A stretch of 64,000 bases of DNA, from NCBI GenBank assembly GCA_016793805.1, contig JAEUIZ010000039.1:62001-126000 (forward strand), in the 5' to 3' direction. The stretch comes from Phycisphaerae bacterium (GTDB taxonomy: Bacteria; Planctomycetota; Phycisphaerae; Phycisphaerales; UBA1924). A model generated the notes under the pieces. That model had not been told where the DNA came from. It made no database searches and saw nothing but the letters and a program-made list of their open reading frames with translations. This document shows, in pieces, positions 26,871 through 37,036 of the stretch. Position 1 is the first letter of the stretch. Each line of letters starts with the position of its first letter. Both the position numbers and the translations under genes were made by a program.

Positions 26871-27749
26871 GTGGCGCCCGTTCATGTCCTTGTCTGCACG
26901 CACACGCCGAGGGGATTGGCGCGGTGCCTGGCCGCGACGATCGCGCAGCGACCCGAGAGCATCGTCGTCAGCAGCGACACGGATGACCCCGCGATCGAGC
27001 GGGTGGTTCGCGCCGCGTCGGAGCGAGCGCCGATGCCGACGGGGGTGGTGATGCGGGCGCACCAGGGCCAGAGCCGATCGGCGCAGGTGCGGAACAACGC
27101 GGTGCGGATGCTGCTGGGCGCGGGGCCGACGGGTCCGGGCGCGGTGCTGGCGTTTCTCGACGGGGACTGCTGCCCGATGCCGGGCTGGCGAGAGGCGATC
27201 GAGCGTGGGATGTCGCGTGCGGATCTGGCGGTGGGGTTCCGGATCGACCTGACCTCCGAGCAGACCGAGGCGTACGACGACGCGGCGGTCGCGGGGGGTC
27301 GGTCGCCGGTCGCGCCGACACCGGAGCAGTGGGCCGCGCTGCGGGCGCGGGATCGACGGTATCGCCGGCACGCGCTGCTTCGACGGGTCGGGCTGGTGAA
27401 GGGGCACAAGCCGAAGGTGCTGAGCGCCAACTTCGCGGTGTCGCTCGACCTGTACCGCGCGGTCAACGGGTTTGATGAGGAGTACCTGGGGTACGGGGGC
27501 GAGGACGACGACCTGGGACGGCGGGTCTATGCGGCGGGCGGGAGGCCGGCGATCGTGGTGGCGTCGGCGGTGGTGGTGCACCAGTGGCACCCGACTCGAG
27601 CGGCGGCGAAGTGGGAGGACTCGCCGGGGATCGCACGCTTTCGCGCGGGGGGTCCGACCCGGTGCGGGCGCGGGCTGGAGAGTCCGTACGAGCAGCCGGC
27701 GCCGGTGGAGCGGTGGCTCACGGGGCGCGGCGCGGTCGAGGGCGCGTGA
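26871..27749 (+). CDS. Family 2-type glycosyltransferase
   Basis: 292 residues from a GTG start. GT-A fold: N-terminal strand VHVLVCTHTPRGLARCLAA, the SRSAQVRNNAV segment, the metal-binding DxD motif in LAFLDGDCCP, and the acceptor/donor motif GFDEEYLGYGGEDDDLGRR typical of the galactosyltransferase C-terminal group. No membrane helix, so cytosolic or peripheral. Substrates are unknown. It lies close behind the small membrane protein and converges with the DUF1444 gene. Confidence 0.85.
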   Translation: MAPVHVLVCTHTPRGLARCLAATIAQRPESIVVSSDTDDPAIERVVRAASERAPMPTGVVMRAHQGQSRSAQVRNNAVRMLLGAGPTGPGAVLAFLDGDCCPMPGWREAIERGMSRADLAVGFRIDLTSEQTEAYDDAAVAGGRSPVAPTPEQWAALRARDRRYRRHALLRRVGLVKGHKPKVLSANFAVSLDLYRAVNGFDEEYLGYGGEDDDLGRRVYAAGGRPAIVVASAVVVHQWHPTRAAAKWEDSPGIARFRAGGPTRCGRGLESPYEQPAPVERWLTGRGAVEGA

Positions 27750-27785
27750 GTTCGAGGTCGGCGTGCGGGAGCGCGGTGCGGGCGA

Positions 27786-28583
27786 CTAGGCGGCCTCTTC
27801 GCGGTACTCGCGAGTCCCGGCGACGCCGTCGCGGGTGACGATGAAGAGGTCGGAGGTGATGGGGTAGGGGAGTCGGCGGAAGTCGTGGCGGACGCGGTCC
27901 TGGAGGCGTTTGACGAAGAGGTCGGGCGATGGCGAGAGCGCGAGGAACATGTCGCGAGCGGGGAGGGCGACGTAGAAGTTGGACCCGAGGCTCGGGGCGA
28001 GGCGTTTGAAGAGGTCCGAGAGCAGGAGCCGAGCCGCGTCGTACCCGTCCTGCTCGGAGAGGAGGATGGCGCGGCCACCCTCCTTGCTCTCGACGAGTTG
28101 GACCTCGAGTTCGGGGGCGTAGCCGTCGAGGTTCTCGCGGGCGATCTCGTCGAGTTCCTCGGCGGTGAGTCGCCAGCGGATCATCTGCTCGGTGGTGATG
28201 GAGACGGTCATCTGGGGGAGGTCGATGACGAAGACGATGACGGTGCCGTTGACGAAGGGGATGTGGGCGACCATCTCGCGCGAGAGGTGCTGGAAGATGG
28301 ACTCGGGCTGGATTCGCGGCATGATGCGAGGTCGAGCGAAGTCGAGCGCGACGGTGCCGAGTTGCGCGGCATCGCCGGCGAAGAGTTGGTCGAGGTAGTG
28401 CTCGACGATCTCCGGGCCGCGCTCGGGCTCGTGGTTGACCATGCGGAAGAGGTTCTCGAGGTCGAGGCGTCGGCCGTTGACGATGAGTTCCCGCGGCCCG
28501 ATCATCTCGACGTCGTACCCGGGCTGGAGCCGCTTCAGGAGCGAGGCGACGTGCTCGGCAAAGGCATCGTGGGTCCCATCCAT
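27786..28583 (-). CDS. DUF1444-family protein
   Basis: 265 residues, mixed alpha/beta and soluble. It matches the pattern of the DUF1444 (YtpP-like) family: an N-terminal EHVASLLKRLQPGYDVE, LIVNGRRLDLENLFRMV, a central IMPRIQPESIFQHL and a late LPYPITSDLFIVTRDGV. The biochemical role of this family is not known to me. The ATG at 28583 has an AGGGG upstream. It is transcribed divergently from acpP with about 260 bp between them. Confidence 0.78.
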   Translation of the reverse strand: MDGTHDAFAEHVASLLKRLQPGYDVEMIGPRELIVNGRRLDLENLFRMVNHEPERGPEIVEHYLDQLFAGDAAQLGTVALDFARPRIMPRIQPESIFQHLSREMVAHIPFVNGTVIVFVIDLPQMTVSITTEQMIRWRLTAEELDEIARENLDGYAPELEVQLVESKEGGRAILLSEQDGYDAARLLLSDLFKRLAPSLGSNFYVALPARDMFLALSPSPDLFVKRLQDRVRHDFRRLPYPITSDLFIVTRDGVAGTREYREEAA

Positions 28584-28844
28584 GGACACACCCCTGGCGT
28601 CGCGCCGAACCTCTCCACCCGAGCCCCGGTCGCGACCGCCCCGTGTATCGTCCATCCGATACGCGAAGTGAACGAGAGGGTTCTGAGAAGGGGCGGCGGG
28701 GGACGGAAGTTGGCGGCACGACCCGGGCCGGTAACCGGTGCGGAGGGGTGGGGGAGCGCCGGTTTGGCGCGGAGGCCCGACCCGGGATAGAATCGGCCCT
28801 TCGCCGGGGCGAAGCGATGAACCCTCGGCCATGGAGGCCCGACC

Positions 28845-29093
28845 GTGACCGAACAAGAGATCGAAGCGAAGGTGATTCGAATCGTGGCGGACCAACTGGG
28901 CGCGGACCCGGCGAAGGTCAGCCGGACCACGAGTTTCGTGGACGACCTCAACGCGGACAGCCTGGACCAGGTCGAACTGGTGATGGAGTTCGAGGATGAG
29001 TTCGAGACCTCGATCCCCGACGAGCAGGCCGAGAAGATCAAGACGGTCGGGCAGGCGATCGACTTCATCAAGCAGGCGCACGGGGTGGAGTAG
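28845..29093 (+). CDS. acpP: Acyl carrier protein
   Basis: 82 residues, the normal ACP length and strongly acidic. The phosphopantetheine attachment motif is [19 protein letters not shown], with Ser39 in the DSL triad. It carries growing acyl chains in type II fatty acid synthesis. The start is the GTG at 28845; the ATG at 28831 is out of frame and stops at once. The fabF gene follows 39 bp downstream, the common acpP-fabF pairing. Confidence 0.97.
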   Translation: MTEQEIEAKVIRIVADQLGADPAKVSRTTSFVDDLNADSLDQVELVMEFEDEFETSIPDEQAEKIKTVGQAIDFIKQAHGVE

Positions 29094-29132
29094 GGTTCTC
29101 ACCCCGACGAGCGGAGCCCGGAGACTCGCACC

Positions 29133-30407
29133 ATGAGCCAGAGCCCGCGCGTCGTGATCACGGGGATGGGGGCCGTGTCGAACCTCGGCCTGAACGCGGA
29201 CTCGACGTGGGCGGGGATGCGCGAGGGCCGGAGCGGGATCAGCCGCGTCGGCGGGGGTGATTTCGAGCGCTACCGCGACACATGGACGTGCCGGATCGCG
29301 GGCGTGGTGCCCAACTTCGATCCGACGGCCCGCATCGAGCATCGGGAGGCCAAGCGTCTCGATCGGTTCACCCAACTGGGTGTGACCGCGGGCGTGGAGG
29401 CGGTCGAGCAGTCGGGGATCGACTTCTCGAAGGTTGATCCCGAGCGGGCGGGCGTGGTGGTGGGATCGGGCATCGGCGGGATCATCACGATCGAGGAAGG
29501 CATCCACCAGATGATCGACCGCGGGCCGGATCGCCTGAGCCCGTTCACGGTCCCCCGGCTCATGGTCAACGCGGTGACGGGCAATCTGTCGATCCGGTAT
29601 CGGCTGCTGGGCCCGGCGTCGGCGCACGCGACGGCGTGCGCGAGCAGCGGGCACGCGATCGGCGACGCGATGCTGTACCTCCGGCGGGGGATGGCGGACG
29701 TGATGATCGCCGGGGGGGCCGAGGCGGCGGTCTCGCCGTTGTGCGTGGCGGCGTTCATGACGATGAAGGCGCTCTCGACGCGCAACGACGCGCCCGAGAA
29801 GGCCAGCCGCCCGTTCGACGCGGACCGCGACGGGTTCGTGCTGGGCGAGGGTGCCGCGATGCTCGTGCTCGAGACGGAGGAGCACGCGAAGCGGCGCGGC
29901 GCGACCATCTACGCCGAGTTGCTGGGGTTCGGGAACAGTTCCGACGCGGCCCACATCACCGCGCCTGACCCGCAGGGGCTCGGGGCCTCGCGGGCGATGC
30001 GCTGGGCCCTGCGCGACGCGCGGCTGAACGTCGATCAGATCGAGTACATCAACGCCCACGGGACGTCGACGCCCCTGGGCGATCAGGCCGAGGTCGCGGC
30101 GGTGCTGTCGCTCTTTGGCGCGCACGCGCGGAAGAGCGCCGGCGGGCGGCTGATGATGAGTTCGACCAAGTCGATGCACGGGCACACGCTCGGGGCGTCG
30201 GGCGCGCTCGAGTCGATCGCGTGCATCCACGCGGTTCGGGACGGGGTGATCCCGCCGACGATCAACCTGGACACGCCGGACGAGGGTTTCGATCTCGACT
30301 TTGTGCCGCATCACGCGAGGGAGCGTCGCGTGCGGTACGCGATGAACAACACGTTCGGGTTCGGGGGCCACAACGTCACGCTGATCCTGGGCCGATACGA
30401 GGACTAA
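29133..30407 (+). CDS. fabF: 3-oxoacyl-ACP synthase II
   Basis: 424 residues. It condenses malonyl-ACP with acyl-ACP. The thiolase-fold catalytic triad is intact: Cys169 in ATACASSGHAIGDA, His309 in INAHGTSTPLGD and His351 in STKSMHGHTLGASG. The C-terminal NNTFGFGGHNVTLILGRY is the family's end. It begins MSQSPRVVITGMGAVSNLG just after the ATG. It forms an operon with acpP. Confidence 0.97.
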   Translation: MSQSPRVVITGMGAVSNLGLNADSTWAGMREGRSGISRVGGGDFERYRDTWTCRIAGVVPNFDPTARIEHREAKRLDRFTQLGVTAGVEAVEQSGIDFSKVDPERAGVVVGSGIGGIITIEEGIHQMIDRGPDRLSPFTVPRLMVNAVTGNLSIRYRLLGPASAHATACASSGHAIGDAMLYLRRGMADVMIAGGAEAAVSPLCVAAFMTMKALSTRNDAPEKASRPFDADRDGFVLGEGAAMLVLETEEHAKRRGATIYAELLGFGNSSDAAHITAPDPQGLGASRAMRWALRDARLNVDQIEYINAHGTSTPLGDQAEVAAVLSLFGAHARKSAGGRLMMSSTKSMHGHTLGASGALESIACIHAVRDGVIPPTINLDTPDEGFDLDFVPHHARERRVRYAMNNTFGFGGHNVTLILGRYED

Positions 30408-30510
30408 GCGGGCGACGCGGGTGGTGGGGGGGGAGTGCCGGGGGATGGGGACAGGGAGGGAGTCTGTTCGGCACTTGATTCGTGATCGACGGCAAGCCGA
30501 TACATCCCGG

Positions 30511-30780
30511 GTGCCATCCGACGTCTCGGCCATCCTGCGCCTCGAAGTCCCGATCATAGTTCGGCTCGGGGAGCGCTCGATGAAGTTGAGCGAGATTGTC
30601 GGGCTGGTGCCCGGTGCGATCATCGAGTTGGAGAAGTCGGCGGACGAGGAGTTGGACATTCTGGTCAACAACAAGTGCATCGGTCGGGGTGAAGCGGTGA
30701 AGGTCGGCGAGAACTTCGGGATCTGGGTCTGCTCGATCGGCGGCGCGAAGGAGCGGATCGAGGCGATCTCCGGGCGGTAG
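30511..30780 (+). CDS. FliN/SpoA-domain protein
   Basis: About 89 residues from the GTG at 30511 (an in-frame ATG at 30445 would add 22 unlikely residues). The whole protein is one SpoA (FliN C-terminal) domain: LRLEVPIIVRLGERSMKLSE, VGLVPGAIIELEKSADEELD, ILVNNKCIGRGEAVKVGENF. In flagella FliN forms the rotor switch ring; the same fold is in type III secretion C-ring proteins. It is the minimal FliN size, and no other flagellar gene is in the window, so it may be a dispersed part of the flagellar set. Confidence 0.85.
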   Translation: MPSDVSAILRLEVPIIVRLGERSMKLSEIVGLVPGAIIELEKSADEELDILVNNKCIGRGEAVKVGENFGIWVCSIGGAKERIEAISGR

Positions 30781-30885
30781 AGGGGTGATAACCGTTCGAG
30801 TCGGCGGCGGACGACCCGCGCCGGGTTCTCGCAATTGTCGGCCTCCGTCCGCGTTGGACCCTGGGTGACACCGAGGAGCCGGACC

Positions 30886-32415
30886 ATGCAGCCCCGCCGA
30901 AACGCAGCGATGTCGCCGATCAAGCCCGCGGCGTTCGGGTTCGAGCAGGCGAGGCACCTGCTCTGGCGCGCGGGGTTCGGGGGGACGCCCGCGCAGGTGC
31001 AGACGCTCGTCTCGTGGGGCCCCGAGCGGTCGGTGGACTACCTGCTGGACTTTGAGAAGGCGCCCACGGAGCCGGTGTCGGCGGACCTGTTCGATCGGGA
31101 CATCATGCGCCCCCCGACGCGCGAGGAGCAGGCGGCGCTGGCGCTCGCTCGGCGGACGATGGACGAGAACGCGGTGGCGGAGTTCCGGCGGCAGCGGATG
31201 GAGCGAGAGCGGCTGGATCGGCAGCAGATGTCGAAGATCCGGCGATGGTGGCTCCAGCGGATGATCGAGACCCCGAGGCCGCTCGAAGAGAGGATGACCC
31301 TCTTCTGGCACGGGCACTTCGCGACGAGTTACCGCACGATCGAGAACAGTTACCACATGTTCGCGCAGAACGGCCTCTTCCGAACGCACGCGGTCGGGAA
31401 CTTCGGCGACCTGCTGTTCGCGATCATCCGTGATCCGGCGATGCTGGCGTACCTCGACCAGAACGACTCGCGGAAGAACCGGCCCAACGAGAACCTCGCC
31501 CGCGAACTCATGGAACTCTTCAGCCTCGGAGTCGGGGCCTACACCGAGCGCGACATCAAGGAGGGCGCGAGGGCGCTCACGGGATTCACGTTCGACGACG
31601 ACGAGTTCGTGTTTCGGGCCAATGACCACGACGCGTCGGCCAAGACGATCCTGGGCGTGAGCGGGAACCTCGACGGGGACGATTTCGTCAAGGCGATCCT
31701 CGGGACGCGGGCGTGCTCGCGGTTCATGGCGAGGAAGTTGTACGCGTACTTCGTGGCGGACCTGTTGCCGTGGGAGGCCGCGGCGGGGGACCGCGGCATG
31801 GACGGGGCGACCCGCGGCGCGATCGATGATCTCGCGTCCACGATGCTGGCGTCGAGGTACGAGATCAAGCCGGTGCTGCGCCGGCTGTTCCTGAGCGAGC
31901 ACTTCTATGGCACGTCGGTGATGGGGCAGCAGATCAAGTCGCCCGCGCAACTGGTGGTGGGCGCGGTGCGGTCGCTGGGGGCGCCGCCGCGGGACCTGTC
32001 CGTGCTGGCCGATGCGCTGGACCTGATGGGGCAGAACCTGTTCTACCCGCCGAGCGTGAAGGGGTGGGACGGGGGCCGGTCGTGGATCAACACGTCCACG
32101 CTGTTCATTCGTCAGAATGTGCTGGCGTACCTGCTGACAGGGAAGAGGCCGCAGGGGTACGACGCGCTGGCGAACGAGGAGAAGTACGATCCGTCGCCGC
32201 TGATCGCGGACCTGGTGAAGGCGGATCCGTCGGCGGGGAGGGATCCCGAGCGAGTGGCGGAGTACCTGCTGCGGTTTACGATCGGGTCGGCGCCGGAGTC
32301 GGCGCTTCGGACGCTGGCGGAGTTTGCCCGCGAGCGTGGGACGGGGGTTTCGCGCGATATGCTGGTGGGGATGCTGCTGCTGATCAGCGCGATGCCGGAG
32401 TACCAGTTGTGCTAG
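30886..32415 (+). CDS. DUF1800 domain protein
   Basis: 509 residues. Typical DUF1800 features are in order: FEQARHLLWRAGFGGTPAQ at the start, MTLFWHGHFATSYRTIENSY, DQNDSRKNRPNENLARELME, LMELFSLGVGAYTERDIKEG, ARALTGFTFDDDEF, and late VKGWDGGRSWINTSTLFIR. The ATG at 30886 follows GAGGAG (30873-30878) with good spacing. DUF1800 and DUF1501 proteins nearly always come in pairs in planctomycetes and relatives, as here; their role is not settled, though they are linked to secreted or surface proteins. Confidence 0.93.
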   Translation: MQPRRNAAMSPIKPAAFGFEQARHLLWRAGFGGTPAQVQTLVSWGPERSVDYLLDFEKAPTEPVSADLFDRDIMRPPTREEQAALALARRTMDENAVAEFRRQRMERERLDRQQMSKIRRWWLQRMIETPRPLEERMTLFWHGHFATSYRTIENSYHMFAQNGLFRTHAVGNFGDLLFAIIRDPAMLAYLDQNDSRKNRPNENLARELMELFSLGVGAYTERDIKEGARALTGFTFDDDEFVFRANDHDASAKTILGVSGNLDGDDFVKAILGTRACSRFMARKLYAYFVADLLPWEAAAGDRGMDGATRGAIDDLASTMLASRYEIKPVLRRLFLSEHFYGTSVMGQQIKSPAQLVVGAVRSLGAPPRDLSVLADALDLMGQNLFYPPSVKGWDGGRSWINTSTLFIRQNVLAYLLTGKRPQGYDALANEEKYDPSPLIADLVKADPSAGRDPERVAEYLLRFTIGSAPESALRTLAEFARERGTGVSRDMLVGMLLLISAMPEYQLC

Positions 32416-32484
32416 GCGGGGCGTGGAGCGTCGAGCCGGGACGGGCCGCGGATGGTCGCGGGGGATCTGAGTGCAGGAGTTGAC

Positions 32485-33804
32485 ATGGACCACAATCGAC
32501 CCGCGTTCACTCGCCGCCAGTTCCTGCATTCCGGGCTGACGCTCGCGTCGGCGGCGGCCACGGTGCCCTGGTTCATCAATCGCTCGGCCCTGGCGCTTCC
32601 CGGGTTCGCGGCGGGGATGAGTTCGATCCCGGGCGTGCCCGAGGACCACATCCTGGTGGTCGTGCAACTCTCGGGCGGGAATGACGGGCTGAACACGGTG
32701 GTGCCGTTCGGGATGCCGGAGTATTACAAGGCTCGGCCCGGCATCGGGATCGCGGAGAACGCGGTGCTGAAACTGGACAAGGCCCGGGGAATCGGGCTGC
32801 ACCCACAGATGACGGGGCTGAAGTCGCTGTATGACGGCGGGTTGCTCGCGGTCGTGCAGGGCGTGGGATACCCCAATCCGAATCGCTCGCACTTCAAGTC
32901 CATGGACATCTGGCACACCGCCGACACGACCGCGACGGGCAACGGGTGGCTGGGGCGGTATTTCGACTCGAAGTGCTGCGGGTTTGGGAAGGGCGAGAGC
33001 GGGAAGGCGGAGGGCAAGCAGCCGGCGCAGCAGCCGGGGATCGCGATCGGTCGGACGGCGCCGCTGGCGATGCAGGGGCAGCGGGTCAAGCCGATCGCCT
33101 TCGAGACCGAGGATCTGTTCCGTTGGATCGGGCAGGACGTGCATCCGGCGTTGAACGATCCGTACAAGCGGCTCGAGTCGCGCGAGCCGGCGGCGGACGT
33201 GCCGGCGGAGTCGAACGCGGCGTTCCTGATGCGGACGGCGATGGACGCGCAGGTGTCGAGCGACCTGATCCGCAAGGCCGTGCGGACGAGGCCGATGGTG
33301 GCGTACCCGCAGAACAACGACCTGGCGCAGCAACTCGCGATGGTGGGCTCGATGATCCGCGCGGGGCTGCCGACGCGGGTGTACTACGTGTCGCTCGGGG
33401 GCTTTGACACGCACGCGGGCCAGGGCGGGGCGCAGGGCGGGCACGCGAACCTGCTCAATCGGTTCGCGTCGGCGGTGCAGGCGTTCTACGCGGATCTCAA
33501 GGCGCAGGGGAACGACGGTCGCGTGCTGACGATGTCGTTCTCGGAGTTCGGGCGGCGCGTCGGGCAGAACGCGAGCCAAGGGACCGATCACGGGACGGCG
33601 GCGCCGATGTTCCTCATGGGCCCGATGGTCAAGCCGGGCGTGGTGGGGGAGCACCCGTCGCTGACAGACCTGGACGACGGGGACCTGAAGTACCGCATCG
33701 ACTTCCGGTCGGTGTACGCGGCGATCCTCTCGAAGTGGATGGGCGCGGACGCGAAGGCCGTGCTCGAGGGGACGTTCAAGCCGGCGGACGTGATCAAGGC
33801 TTGA
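32485..33804 (+). CDS. DUF1501 protein with Tat signal
   Basis: 439 residues. The N-terminus MDHNRPAFTRRQFLHSG carries a twin-arginine signal (TRRQFL) followed by a hydrophobic stretch, so it should be exported folded. The rest fits DUF1501 (alkaline-phosphatase-like sulfatase superfamily): VVVQLSGGNDGLNTVVPFG, NPNRSHFKSMDIW, GGFDTHAGQ, LTMSFSEFGRRVGQNAS, GTDHGTAAPMFLMG. The ATG at 32485 has AGGAG at 32475-32479. It is the second gene of the DUF1800-DUF1501 pair. Confidence 0.94.
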   Translation: MDHNRPAFTRRQFLHSGLTLASAAATVPWFINRSALALPGFAAGMSSIPGVPEDHILVVVQLSGGNDGLNTVVPFGMPEYYKARPGIGIAENAVLKLDKARGIGLHPQMTGLKSLYDGGLLAVVQGVGYPNPNRSHFKSMDIWHTADTTATGNGWLGRYFDSKCCGFGKGESGKAEGKQPAQQPGIAIGRTAPLAMQGQRVKPIAFETEDLFRWIGQDVHPALNDPYKRLESREPAADVPAESNAAFLMRTAMDAQVSSDLIRKAVRTRPMVAYPQNNDLAQQLAMVGSMIRAGLPTRVYYVSLGGFDTHAGQGGAQGGHANLLNRFASAVQAFYADLKAQGNDGRVLTMSFSEFGRRVGQNASQGTDHGTAAPMFLMGPMVKPGVVGEHPSLTDLDDGDLKYRIDFRSVYAAILSKWMGADAKAVLEGTFKPADVIKA

Positions 33805-33907
33805 AGCGCCGCATCGCGGTGAGATTCCGAAGTCAGTCGAGGACAGGCGGGCGGCCGCGGCGGTAGGCAAAGGCCGCTACGGGCGAGAGATCGCGCTGGA
33901 AAAACGA

Positions 33908-33934
33908 CAACGCCCGGCGCGAGGCCGGGCGTTG
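33908..33934 (-). terminator. Terminator downstream of the 16S rRNA gene
   Basis: A perfect 11-bp stem (33908-33918 with 33924-33934) around a five-base loop. On the minus strand it is followed by TCGTTTTTCC, a T-rich tract, so it ends transcription coming from the 16S gene. It also lies 104 bp past the DUF1501 gene on the plus strand, where no T-run follows. Confidence 0.8.
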
Positions 33935-34086
33935 CGAAAGAACAGTTGGGGATTCTAAGGTCCGGCGTTTCCGACGGACCCACCGCGAGGCCGAGGCCAG
34001 GCGGGCGAGAACGTGCTGACGAACCCGGGTGCGGATCGCTCCGCGGCCCAACCCCAAGGGGAAGGGCATCCCGGTCTAAGGAAATC

Positions 34087-35572
<1,486 letters not shown>

Positions 35573-36085
35573 GTTTTTCATTGAGTTCCGGGGACGGGGG
35601 TCCCCGGTTCTGCTGCAACGAAGGGTTTGCCTGTTCTGCCCCGACGTGCCTGTTTCCAGGGCGTTTCGGGGCCGGTCACCCCTCGCGCCGGGCTTCTGGC
35701 CCGCCGCGAAGAGTCCTCCGCGATGGCAAATCGCGGAGAAGTTTCGCTGACTTTCGTCTCCCGGGACCGGTTTGACGCGGCCCGAGAGTGCACGAGAACG
35801 CCAACTCCGCCGGGCTGTGAACCCCAGCGGAACCGTGGTCCAAATGGACCTGATGGCCGTTCGCTGCTCCTGGTTTGGAGCACACCGTGCAGGCGTTGCG
35901 ACCGGCTCACGTTCTCGAGAGAATCCCAACTGTTCACTTGTCAAAGAGGCTCGACAGCGTGATCTCGGCCTTGGGCCTGCCCAGGGCCGACACTGCGTCC
36001 AAATGGGTTTCCCCGATTGGCAGAGGGAAGTGTAGCCATGGCGTCGCTTCGGTCAAGCCCGCTTCACGCCCAAGCCGCGATTTTC
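35573..36085 (-). other. 16S rRNA leader and promoter region
   Basis: About 510 bp without a gene between comF and 16S. It is lower in GC than the flanks in places. On the minus strand it contains two clear hairpins in the leader: an 8-bp stem at 35588-35607 just before the mature 5' end, and a 9-bp stem at 35716-35738. A TTGACA sits at 35939-35944 but I find no convincing -10 at standard spacing, so I do not call a promoter. The hairpins may take part in rRNA processing. Confidence 0.5.
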
Positions 36086-37036
36086 TCAAGGTTTCGCGCC
36101 CCCGCTTGCCGTTCCACCCCGCCCCAACCCGCGACGGGCCACCGCCAACGTCGCGACCCATACCGCCAGCGGCGGGTCTTCTGCCTCCATCGCGCTCGAT
36201 TTCCACACCTTATGCACAGCAAGGCAGGTGGCCGTTAGGGTTGCGCCCGTGGTGCGGATGTCGTCGACAATCACCACGGTGCGCCCGCTGAGTTCGCTGA
36301 CGCTTTCGCAGCGGATCGCGTGAGCGACGTTGGACCATCGCTCGCTGGCGGGCACGGCCGTCTGGGATCGGCGGTGGCGACGGACGAGAACCTCGGCGAC
36401 GGGAAGGCCGGTTTCGGTCGCCATGCCGCGCACGATGGTGAGCGTGTGGTCGATCCCGCGGCCGATGCGAGCGAAGAAGGAGGTGGGAACGGGGACGAGC
36501 ACGGCCGAGTCCGGCGCGACGCATTCGAGCTCGAATCGTCGGAGGAGCGAGGCGCCGAGCAGGCGGCCCATGTCGTGTCCGAGGCGGCGCCATCGGGTGA
36601 ACTTGATGTCATGGATGATCTCGCGGAGAACGCCGCGGTATTCGCCGAGACGGACGGCGCGGTCCCACGCGAGTCGAAGGGGTCGGCAGGAGGTGCAGCC
36701 GTCGGACCCGCCTTCGTATGGCCCGCAGGTTGAGCCGCATCGGCCGCAGTACGCGACCGGGAGGTCGGGGCTCCACCCGGCGTCGGCGAGACGCAGGGGC
36801 AGCGGCGCGCGGGATCGGCCGAGCCAGGTGGTTTCGATGGCGTGCCAGACGGACGCGATGCTGGCGCGGCGGGAAGCGACGGTCGCGGGTGGCGCCCCCG
36901 AAGCCCCGGCGGGGGTCGCTGCGGGAGCGAGCGGGTTACTGGCGGGGAGGCTCGCGCGCTCGGGAGGCGACGTGGGCGCGGACGACTGGCCGGGCTGCCG
37001 CGGGGGCCAGGCGAACTTCGGGGGCTTGGGGTTCAT
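36086..37036 (-). CDS. ComF-family phosphoribosyltransferase-like protein
   Basis: 316 residues. After a Pro/Ala-rich N-terminal 80 residues comes a zinc-ribbon-like CGRCGSTCG ... CTSC, then the PRT core with LGEYRGVLREIIHDIKFTRW, VPVPTSFFARIGRGIDH and the PRPP motif VVIVDDIRTTGATL. This is the ComF/GntX layout. In Bacillus, ComF helps take up DNA; in most bacteria its role is unclear. Its ATG overlaps the mcsB stop by four bases, so it is the third gene of mcsA-mcsB-comF. The long N-terminal extension is unusual. Confidence 0.88.
   Translation of the reverse strand: MNPKPPKFAWPPRQPGQSSAPTSPPERASLPASNPLAPAATPAGASGAPPATVASRRASIASVWHAIETTWLGRSRAPLPLRLADAGWSPDLPVAYCGRCGSTCGPYEGGSDGCTSCRPLRLAWDRAVRLGEYRGVLREIIHDIKFTRWRRLGHDMGRLLGASLLRRFELECVAPDSAVLVPVPTSFFARIGRGIDHTLTIVRGMATETGLPVAEVLVRRHRRSQTAVPASERWSNVAHAIRCESVSELSGRTVVIVDDIRTTGATLTATCLAVHKVWKSSAMEAEDPPLAVWVATLAVARRGLGRGGTASGGAKP

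Noticed and set aside
30376-33870. Long minus-strand open frame opposite DUF1800/DUF1501
   Set aside because: Arg/Pro/His-rich sequence without domains; mirror of the real genes.
35939-35944. Promoter for 16S based on TTGACA
   Set aside because: No acceptable -10 hexamer at 15-19 bp; the call would rest on one hexamer.
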